DNA of 20,348 nt from JBBDNV01 sp040877415. Its GTDB lineage: Bacteria > Planctomycetota > Planctomycetia > Pirellulales > PALSA-1355. This document shows, piece by piece, positions 1 to 6,390 of this stretch. The DNA lies in assembly GCA_040877415.1 (NCBI GenBank), contig JBBDNV010000110.1, positions 1 to 20,348 on the forward strand, in the 5' to 3' direction. Each line of letters opens with the position of its first letter. The stretch's first letter is position 1. The notes beneath the pieces are model-generated. The model was not told the origin of the DNA, made no database searches, and worked only from the letters and a program-made list of their open reading frames with translations. The translations under genes were made by a program, and so were the position numbers.

Positions 1-59
1 GCTCGGAATGCAAGCACTAGCGCTAGGCGTCAAAGTTTGATGCGATTGCCGTGCCTTCG

Positions 60-87
60 TTGACTCTTTTCGGCACCCTTCTATAAT
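60..87 (+). promoter_or_regulatory. Sigma-70-type promoter of trxA
   Basis: A -35 hexamer TTGACT (60-65) and a perfect -10 TATAAT (82-87) are separated by 16 nt. This predicts transcription starting near 94-95 and a leader of about 90 nt before the thioredoxin start codon. It is one of the two best promoters in the window. Upstream, positions 17-26 form a 10-bp palindrome (CTAGCGCTAG) of unknown meaning. No gene is visible in 1-187. Confidence 0.75.
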
Positions 88-187
88 TTCTAACCACGCC
101 CGGGGCCGATTGACCTGAGAGGGACCTCGCCAAATTGGCTCGCGCCGGCAACATGGCTCGAATCGCCAGCCGAGGAGAAGAACCATC

Positions 188-514
188 ATGGGTAACGTGG
201 CCGAGTTCACCGACTCGAACTTCCAGCTAGAAGTTTTGCAGGCCCCGCAGCCGGTCCTGGTGGACTTCTGGGCACCCTGGTGCGGTCCTTGCCGCATGAT
301 CGCTCCTGTGATCGAAGAGCTGGCCGGCGAATACGGCGGGGCCGTCAAGGTCGGCAAAATCAACATCGACGACAACCCCGGACCGGCGCAGACGTACGGA
401 GTGATGAACATTCCGACGCTGTTGCTCTTCAAGAAGGGCGAAGTCGTCGACCGGTTTGTCGGCGTGCAGTCGAAGGCGAAGCTGCAACAAGCGCTGGACG
501 CCGCGAAAGGCTAA
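188..514 (+). CDS. trxA: Thioredoxin
   Basis: This 108-residue protein has the length and pattern of a classical cytoplasmic thioredoxin, a dithiol-disulfide reductant for enzymes such as ribonucleotide reductase and peroxiredoxins. The redox motif WCGPC is at residues 31-35, preceded by the conserved VDFWAP stretch. The cis-proline of the substrate groove is P76 in the NIPT motif, followed by the usual LLLFKKGE strand and turn. There is no signal peptide or extra domain. The ATG is supported by GAGGAG at 172-177, 10 nt upstream. The gene has its own promoter and appears monocistronic, because the next start is 342 nt away beyond hairpin repeats. The family call is secure. Which thioredoxin paralogue this is in the genome cannot be told from the window. 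Confidence 0.97.
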   Translation: MGNVAEFTDSNFQLEVLQAPQPVLVDFWAPWCGPCRMIAPVIEELAGEYGGAVKVGKINIDDNPGPAQTYGVMNIPTLLLFKKGEVVDRFVGVQSKAKLQQALDAAKG

Positions 515-531
515 GAACTCCGTCGGGGTGT

Positions 532-582
532 CACTGGCGTCTCGCCAGTGCGTGGCAAAGAAGCACGGGCAAGATTCCCGTG
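532..582. repeat. Double-hairpin intergenic repeat after trxA
   Basis: There are two adjacent perfect hairpins. In the first, CACTGGCG (532-539) pairs with CGCCAGTG (543-550) across a 3-nt loop. In the second, CACGGG (564-569) pairs with CCCGTG (577-582) across a 7-nt loop. There is no T-run, so this is not a textbook intrinsic terminator, although it may still end or protect the trxA transcript. The GTGGCA-type boxes resemble those at 11583-11650. From memory such strings recur between genes in planctomycete genomes, but I cannot verify this here. Confidence 0.65.
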
Positions 583-788
583 GCACCACGCGGCACCCGG
601 GGCGAGCCGCCAAACAACGCATTTTTTGCACCTTGCGGCGCGGCGTGCGCGCTGCTGGCGGCAGCATTGCTGTCAAGCCTGTCTGAAGGCGTCTCCGCTT
701 GCGTCCGGCACAAACGGCTCAACTTCGCCGCCCGCGGCAGCCGAAAAAAGCGCCTAGGCAAACTTTACCGGTTAAGTTGCCGATCAGA

Positions 789-839
789 GCGATCCATTTG
801 AACCGCTTCCCGCCTCCGGGGTTTGCGGAATTGGATCGC
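789..839. repeat. Inverted repeat before the coiled-coil gene
   Basis: Arms GCGATCCA (789-796) and TGGATCGC (832-839) are perfect 8-bp complements around a 35-nt GC-rich loop that can fold further. The right arm ends 17 nt before the ATG at 857, where no Shine-Dalgarno sequence is visible. If it forms in RNA it would sit directly over the translation initiation region. The role is inferred only. Confidence 0.45.
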
Positions 840-856
840 GCGCGTGGCGAGCAGTC

Positions 857-2035
857 ATGTCCCGGGACGAACAGTTTGACGAACCGTTGTCCGATGAGCG
901 GCCATCGCGGCTGCCAACGCCGGAAATGCGCGTTGACGCGGCCCACGTCCGCGCCGACGAGCGCCCGGCCGCGGAACAACGCGTCGAACAGATCGCGCCG
1001 CAGGCCGCCCCCGTCGAGTGCACTGGGCACGTCACCGCGCAGCAGGCTCGTCTTCAGGCGGCGCAGCTAGCCTCGCATTTGCAGCGCCAGCAATCGACGG
1101 TCGACCATCGCGAAAGCGAGCTCAACGCGCGCGTGGCCGCGATGGAAAATCAGATCCGAGCGGCGCGGCTGTGGCTCGACGAACGGCACGCCGAATTGGC
1201 CGCTCAAACCGCCCTGCTCGATCGCCGAGAACGGGAACTGGCCGAGCGCGAGGAAGAACCGTCCGGCGACTTCAACGCCGGTTTTCGACGGGCGCCCGCG
1301 GCGGCCGGCCGCCAAGGGGCCGAGGGAGCCGATTCGCTCGAAGCGTTTCGCGACAACCTCCAACGGGCCGAGTCGCTCCTCTTGGGCCAGCAGGCCGAAC
1401 TGGAGCGCGAGCGCCGCCAGTCGGCGGATTCCCGCGCCGCGTTTGCCGACGCCATGCACCGGGAGCGCGAGAAACTGGCCGGCGAGCGCAAGCGCTTCGT
1501 CGCCGAGCAAAATCGCTCGCGCCAAGAGCTCGACCGCCAGGCAGACGAGCTCGCGGCCCGGCACGCGGCGCTTGAACGGATGCGGGCCGACGTGGCGCGG
1601 GCCCATCAGGAGGCCTTGGAGCTGCGGCTGGCGACCGAGGAGCTATGGGCCCGGCTGTGCGGCACGATGGCGCCGGCGGCGCTCGCGCAATCGCTGGCTC
1701 AAACCCGACTGAAGCTAGCCGAGGAACAAAGGCTCGCGCGGTCCCAGTTGGCCGCCGAGCGGGCCGAAGTCCAGGCGCTCGCCGGCCGCGTGGCCGAACA
1801 GCACGACAAGCTGGTCGACGAGCGGAAGGAAATTCAGAGTTGGGTCAAAGGCCGGCACGAGGAACTAGAGCGGTACGCCGGCCTGTTGTCCGCGCGCGAG
1901 CGCGAAATGGCGGACCAGCGCGCGGCGTTCGAAGAAAAAGCGGACACTTGGCAGAGCGAACGCTTCCGGATCGAGCAGGAAATCCGTCAATTGCTGCGGC
2001 AAGCGGGCGGCGCGCAAAGCGTGGCCGCCGCCTGA
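857..2035 (+). CDS. Long coiled-coil protein of unknown function
   Basis: This 392-residue protein is rich in Glu, Arg, Ala and Gln. It is predicted to be mostly alpha-helical coiled coil, with an N-terminal polar, probably disordered part (about 1-60), a first coiled segment (about 60-133), a Gly/Ala-rich break (about 135-160), and a long coiled segment to about 385. Inside the second segment, the less repetitive stretch LRLATEELWARL (about 255-266) looks like a conserved landmark. I have an impression of similar sequences in other Pirellulales proteins but cannot confirm it. There is no signal peptide or membrane span, so it should be cytoplasmic and may be structural or a scaffold. The ATG at 857 lacks a good ribosome binding site, so the start is uncertain. 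No enzymatic motif is seen and no function is assigned. Confidence 0.8.
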   Translation: MSRDEQFDEPLSDERPSRLPTPEMRVDAAHVRADERPAAEQRVEQIAPQAAPVECTGHVTAQQARLQAAQLASHLQRQQSTVDHRESELNARVAAMENQIRAARLWLDERHAELAAQTALLDRRERELAEREEEPSGDFNAGFRRAPAAAGRQGAEGADSLEAFRDNLQRAESLLLGQQAELERERRQSADSRAAFADAMHREREKLAGERKRFVAEQNRSRQELDRQADELAARHAALERMRADVARAHQEALELRLATEELWARLCGTMAPAALAQSLAQTRLKLAEEQRLARSQLAAERAEVQALAGRVAEQHDKLVDERKEIQSWVKGRHEELERYAGLLSAREREMADQRAAFEEKADTWQSERFRIEQEIRQLLRQAGGAQSVAAA

Positions 2036-2053
2036 CGCGATGTTTAGCTGGCC

Positions 2054-2140
2054 GTTGAAAAATGGGACTGGCTCCGAGCCGTTTACGGTATGTCCCGAGA
2101 ATAAAAGGCGGTCGCGAGGTGCCTGTCCCAGTTTTTCAAC
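2054..2140. repeat. GGGAC/GTCCC-bounded inverted repeat (copy A)
   Basis: The left arm GTTGAAAAATGGGAC (2054-2068) is complementary to the right arm GTCCCAGTTTTTCAAC (2125-2140), with one extra base on the right. The interior continues with imperfect pairing (GGCTCCGAGC against GCGAGGTGCC). It fills the 124-nt gap between two convergent genes and could act as a two-way transcription stop. The same outline, GGGAC then CTCCGAGC then a GCGGTGCC-like box and GTCCC, recurs at 16601-16665, which argues for a mobile or dispersed repeat rather than a gene-specific terminator. Confidence 0.7.
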
Positions 2141-2159
2141 ACGCTGCTAGGGTACGTGG

Positions 2160-2972
2160 TCAGTCGAGCTGGCTGACCGCGGTACTGGGCGACTCACTCT
2201 CGCCGGGACTCCCGGGCCGGTTCTCTTCGGCCTCGACCATCGCGGCGCGGGCCAACTGCACTGCGGCCCGAATCTCTTGCGGGCTGAACCACGGCTCGCT
2301 CGTGCCGTTGAGGTGCTTGATGCGCTTGCCCGCCAACTGCTCCCAAGAGAGGTCATTGGCCAGATGCCACGCGGCGGCCTGGGTCGCTCGCTGGTCGATG
2401 CGCCCCTTGCCGAATGCCACCAGCAGCTCCTTGACCCCCGGCTTCGTCGTGACGACGTCGAGCGGAGCGATCTCGTAGGGGATTTGCGGGCGGGGTACCT
2501 TCTTGCCGTGCTCCAGGCAGACGGTGGCGACCTTGAACTGGCCGACTTGTTCGGGCGCGACGTTGAACATGCCGCCGCCGCCCATCATTCCGCCGCCGCC
2601 CATGCCCATGCCGCCGCCGCCGCCGCCGTAACTCTGGTTGGCGCCGCCTGACGTGCTGCCGCCGCCGGCGCCGCCGACGCCGCCAACCTGCGCCAAAACG
2701 GGCACCCCGGCGAACGCTTCGGGCAGTTTCACGTTGAGCGGTTTTTTGGTGTTGTTCTTGATCATCACGCGGGATTCGGTCTCGTCCTTGGGAATGAGCT
2801 TGACCTCGATTTCCTTGGACGCGATGGCGGCGAACATGTCGACCGTACGGTCATCGGGGTTTGGTTTGCGCAGGTTCTTCGTGCCGCGGTCGGCCGACAC
2901 GAGCACGGCCGGCAGAGCCACGAGCGACACGAACAGTGCAGTACGTAACCAACTTTGTCTTGACGAGGTCAT
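2160..2972 (-). CDS. Secreted Gly/Met-rich protein, unknown function
   Basis: This is a 270-residue exported protein. It has a typical signal peptide (basic start, hydrophobic residues 11-25, likely cleavage after the Ala of VSA near residue 27). A small domain (about 28-95) contains the IKNNTKKPLNVKLPEAF stretch, which reads like a beta-sandwich edge. A Gly/Met-rich linker follows (97-135). A C-terminal domain (about 140-240) has the VCLEHGKK and RATQAAAWHLAN motifs and one Cys (152). The tail is polar. The start is well supported: GGAGG (complement of 2981-2985) lies 8 nt before ATG. It has its own likely promoter at 3078-3106. I recall similar planctomycete hypothetical proteins but no named family. 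Confidence 0.85.
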   Translation of the reverse strand: MTSSRQSWLRTALFVSLVALPAVLVSADRGTKNLRKPNPDDRTVDMFAAIASKEIEVKLIPKDETESRVMIKNNTKKPLNVKLPEAFAGVPVLAQVGGVGGAGGGSTSGGANQSYGGGGGGMGMGGGGMMGGGGMFNVAPEQVGQFKVATVCLEHGKKVPRPQIPYEIAPLDVVTTKPGVKELLVAFGKGRIDQRATQAAAWHLANDLSWEQLAGKRIKHLNGTSEPWFSPQEIRAAVQLARAAMVEAEENRPGSPGESESPSTAVSQLD

Positions 2973-3077
2973 GGTCGAGTCCTCCAGCTAACTCTGTTCC
3001 GAATGTGTCGCGAAGGGGGCCGGACCGGCGCAGACTCATGGGCACGACAGCCGATGCCCTGGCCGGGGACCACATTT

Positions 3078-3106
3078 AGAATAACCCGCACGACCCGAAA
3101 AACCAA
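3078..3106 (-). promoter_or_regulatory. Candidate promoter of the secreted Gly/Met-rich gene
   Basis: On the minus strand, TTGGTT (complement of 3101-3106) is followed after 17 nt by TATTCT (complement of 3078-3083). Both are partial matches to sigma-70 hexamers (3 of 6 and 4 of 6) with ideal spacing. The leader to the ATG at 2972 would be about 100 nt. Confidence 0.4.
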
Positions 3107-3121
3107 CCGTTCGACGCCCGG

Positions 3122-3229
3122 GTGTGTGGCAAGTTTCTATGGCGTGTGTAGCTGGATTCGCAAGAATTCAGCCTGAATCATCTGAGTTCTTGCGAACTCA
3201 GCTACCTGCCAGAATTCCTTGCCACACAC
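3122..3229. repeat. Nested inverted-repeat element, 108 bp
   Basis: The ends are perfect 12-bp inverted repeats, GTGTGTGGCAAG (3122-3133) and CTTGCCACACAC (3218-3229). Inside is a second, longer hairpin whose 24-nt arms (3148-3171 and 3182-3205) pair with 3 mismatches around a 10-nt loop. The pentamer GCCCG occurs just outside both ends (3116-3120 and 3232-3236) and could be a target duplication, although chance is likely in such GC-rich DNA. No protein is encoded. The form suggests a MITE-like or REP-like element. Confidence 0.65.
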
Positions 3230-3282
3230 ATGCCCGCGCGGGTCCCGGCATCGGGGCCGGAGCCCCGGGGCGGCGGCAGGGC

Positions 3283-3322
3283 AAAGAGAAAAGCCCGTCG
3301 AAACGCTCGTTCGACGGGCTTT
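3283..3322 (-). terminator. Rho-independent terminator of groES-groEL
   Basis: Read on the minus strand, AAAGCCCGTCGAA and TTCGACGGGCTTT form a perfect 13-bp stem (3310-3322 with 3290-3302) around a 7-nt loop, followed at once by the T-rich tract TTTTCTCTTT (complement of 3283-3292). It begins 114 nt after the groEL stop codon. The T-tract lies on the correct side only for minus-strand transcription, which ties it to the chaperonin operon. Confidence 0.88.
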
Positions 3323-3338
3323 CCTGCGATTCTGTAGT

Positions 3339-3355
3339 CGGGGTCATTGACCCCG
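3339..3355. repeat. 17-nt perfect palindromic hairpin
   Basis: CGGGGTCA (3339-3346) and TGACCCCG (3348-3355) are perfect complements around one base. It lies in the groEL 3' untranslated region between the tandem repeat and the terminator. It could be a protein-binding palindrome or an RNA stabiliser. Nothing in the sequence decides between these. Confidence 0.5.
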
Positions 3356-3382
3356 GAAAATACAGCCGACGTAAGGGGGCCT

Positions 3383-3436
3383 CACTGGGGCCGGCTACCT
3401 CACCGGGGCCGGCTACCATACTGAGGCCGGCCACAA
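3383..3436. repeat. Three tandem 18-bp units abutting the groEL stop
   Basis: There are three consecutive 18-bp units, at 3383-3400, 3401-3418 and 3419-3436, sharing the core GGGGCCGGCTACC (the third is more diverged, GAGGCCGGCCAC). The last base of the third unit touches the groEL stop codon at 3437-3439. The array is transcribed as the first part of the groEL 3' untranslated region. It is not in the coding frame. Confidence 0.75.
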
Positions 3437-5059
<1,623 letters not shown>

Positions 5060-5117
5060 GTATGCTGATCTCCTTCAGAATCGGATCTCGTGGAGCAAAT
5101 TTGAGTCTTCCGCGAAA

Positions 5118-5250
5118 AAGGTGTCAGACCCCTTTTTTTGGTCTTTTTTGGTGTTCGTGAACAGCGAGGAGAAAATGCGGCCTCGCCCCCTCTTTTCGAA
5201 AAAGTAGAATGTCCCCTTTTTTGTCCGAAAAAGTAGAATGTCCCCTTTTT
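5118..5250. repeat. Repeats in the groES-groEL spacer
   Basis: Two nearly identical 25-nt copies of CGAAAAAGTAGAATGTCCCC plus a T-run lie at 5197-5221 and 5226-5250. Further towards groEL is a second A/T-flanked motif, AAAAAGGTGTCAGACCCC with a T-run (about 5116-5138), whose ends can pair. All are within the 193-nt spacer, so they are transcribed between the two chaperonin genes. The tracts resemble short repeats I recall from planctomycete intergenic DNA, which is not verified. They could modulate the groES:groEL ratio by partial termination or RNA processing. Confidence 0.65.
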
Positions 5251-5252
5251 GG

Positions 5253-5579
5253 TTACTCGATGATGGCTAGGATGTCTTCTTCGCGCATCAGGAGCAGTTC
5301 CTGGTCGTTGATTTTGATCGCTTCGGGCGCATAGGACGTAAACAGCACCTTGTCGCCGACCTTGACCTGCAGCTTGCTGCGCGAACCGTCGTCCAACAGC
5401 CGGCCGTCGCCAATGGCGATGATCTTGCCGCGGGCCGGTTTGTCCTTGGCCGTATCCGGCAACACGATGCCGCCGGCGGTCTTCTCTTCCGATTCCTCGC
5501 GCTCGACAACCACGCGGTCGCCCAAGGGCTGAAGCTTGATGGCGTCGGCCTTTTTCTTGGCCTTGGTCGCAGTCGACAT
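5253..5579 (-). CDS. groS: Co-chaperonin GroES (10 kDa, Cpn10)
   Basis: This 108-residue lid of the GroEL chamber has the standard core: LQPLGDRVVVE, the mobile loop EEKTAGGIVLPDTAKDKP that contacts GroEL, GKIIAIGDG, VKVGDKVLFTSYA, and the closing EEDILAIIE strand. The ATG at 5579 is chosen over an upstream in-frame start (5624) because GGAGGA (complement of 5589-5594) lies 9 nt before it and the extra residues are not GroES-like. A short Lys-rich N-terminal extension (STATKAKKKADA) precedes the conserved core and makes the protein about 11 residues longer than the E. coli one. It is the first gene of the chaperonin operon. No CIRCE element (TTAGCACTC inverted repeat) was found upstream, so heat-shock control, if any, uses another signal. 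Confidence 0.97.
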   Translation of the reverse strand: MSTATKAKKKADAIKLQPLGDRVVVEREESEEKTAGGIVLPDTAKDKPARGKIIAIGDGRLLDDGSRSKLQVKVGDKVLFTSYAPEAIKINDQELLLMREEDILAIIE

Positions 5580-5659
5580 TGGTGATTGTCCTCCGCAAGT
5601 CGAGTTGGTTCTTGCTGTCCGCATGCCCGCAGCAACCAGTGCCGCGAACCTGTTTCGCC

Positions 5660-5673
5660 TGCCAATATTGGCA
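5660..5673. promoter_or_regulatory. 14-bp palindrome in the groES leader (possible operator)
   Basis: TGCCAATATTGGCA is a perfect 14-bp palindrome centred about 87 nt upstream of the groES start, in otherwise non-repetitive sequence. Its symmetry suits binding by a dimeric regulator. No half-site of a known heat-shock repressor is recognised. A chance origin is possible. Confidence 0.35.
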
Positions 5674-5894
5674 CCCGGGGCGCCTGGTGTTGCCGGTCAA
5701 ATGCAAGTGGTGCGCCAGAATCAATCGGTACGGTTTAAGTATTTTGTGAAAGAGGACTTATGTGCAGCGATTGTGCGGACTTGCCAGCCACTGATGATGT
5801 CAATCGCGTCAAACTCCCCGACGATGGTTCCCGGGCGACTGCCACTTTGACAGTTTCGACGCGGGAGTCGTCACAGTGCCGGCGTTAGGATACC

Positions 5895-5922
5895 CTGCCA
5901 ATCGACGTGCTCGCGGTATAAT
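5895..5922 (+). promoter_or_regulatory. Promoter of the DUF2007 gene
   Basis: A perfect -10 TATAAT (5917-5922) is preceded, with a 16-nt spacer, by CTGCCA (5895-5900), a 4-of-6 match to TTGACA. Transcription would start about 45-50 nt before the TTG start codon at 5977. Confidence 0.65.
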
Positions 5923-5976
5923 CCAAGTTCAACATCGGGCCCGGCCGAAGCGACCAACCCTAGCAGGAGCACGAAC

Positions 5977-6345
5977 TTGAGCGATCCGAAGGACCTGATT
6001 TCCGTCTACCAGGGCGAAAACGTCACGGAAGCCCACCTGGTCATGAACCTGCTTTTGGACGAAGGCATCGAAGCCTTCGTGTCGGAGGAGAACGAGCCGC
6101 TGGCCGGCCTTTCGATCGCCGCTCCCGACGTGCTGGTGAGCCGCGCCGACGAAATTCGAGCCCGCTCGATCATCGAGCGTTACGACAACGAGCAACTTCA
6201 GCGCGCCACGCGGCCCGACTGGCAATGTGCGGCCTGCGGGACGACGGTGCTCGGGGCTTTCGACGAATGCGACGCGTGCGGTGCGGTCCGGCCCGGCAGC
6301 GACTCCGACGAAGGGGATGACGACGAGTCAATCGACGACGCTTAG
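5977..6345 (+). CDS. DUF2007-type protein with C-terminal zinc ribbon
   Basis: This is a 122-residue cytoplasmic protein. Residues about 7-70 match the DUF2007 fold (putative signal-transducing, ferredoxin-like): VYQGENVTEAHLVMNLLLDEGIEAFV followed by the PDVLVSRADEIRARSIIE half. Residues 82-104 are a zinc-ribbon or RanBP2-like finger, DWQCAACG then CDACG, with four cysteines (84, 87, 98, 101) spaced C-x2-C-x10-C-x2-C. The tail (107-122) is strongly acidic. The start is TTG, fixed by AGGAG at 5965-5969 seven nt upstream and by the domain beginning at once. It is monocistronic and convergent with the dehydratase gene, with 45 nt between stops. The family is named putative signal transducing from structure only, so the real role is unknown. 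Confidence 0.85.
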   Translation: MSDPKDLISVYQGENVTEAHLVMNLLLDEGIEAFVSEENEPLAGLSIAAPDVLVSRADEIRARSIIERYDNEQLQRATRPDWQCAACGTTVLGAFDECDACGAVRPGSDSDEGDDDESIDDA

Positions 6346-6390
6346 TCGGGTTTTCGAGCGTTTCAACAGCATGCGGCTTGGCCCGGCCCG

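Larger units (their letters stand above)
515..856. other. 342-bp intergenic region with hairpins
   Basis: No convincing gene is present: the overlapping open frames have low-complexity Arg/Ala-rich products and no ribosome binding sites. The region holds a two-hairpin repeat at 532-582 just after trxA, and a longer inverted repeat (arms 789-796 and 832-839) 17 nt before the next start codon. No clear promoter for the coiled-coil gene was found. Confidence 0.6.
2973..3436. other. 464-bp gene-free region packed with repeats
   Basis: The region between two minus-strand genes holds, in order: the leader and promoter of the secreted protein (to 3106), a nested inverted-repeat element (3122-3229), a 10-bp palindrome CCCGCGCGGG (3233-3242), a hairpin with CGGGGC/GCCCCG arms (3252-3267), the groEL terminator (3283-3322), a 17-nt hairpin (3339-3355) and a triple tandem repeat (3383-3436). 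No coding frame in it looks real. Confidence 0.7.
5580..5976. other. 397-bp divergent intergenic region
   Basis: It separates groES (minus) from the DUF2007 gene (plus). It contains a 14-bp palindrome (5660-5673) in the groES leader and a good plus-strand promoter (5895-5922). I could not find a convincing groES promoter: several TTGACA-like hexamers on the minus strand lack a matching -10. No gene or RNA structure of a known class is visible. Confidence 0.55.

Noticed and set aside
3383..3436. CRISPR array
   Set aside because: The three 18-bp units are directly contiguous with no spacers, and no cas gene is in the window.
5580..5976. CIRCE/HrcA operator upstream of groES
   Set aside because: No TTAGCACTC half-site or its complement with 9-nt spacing is present.
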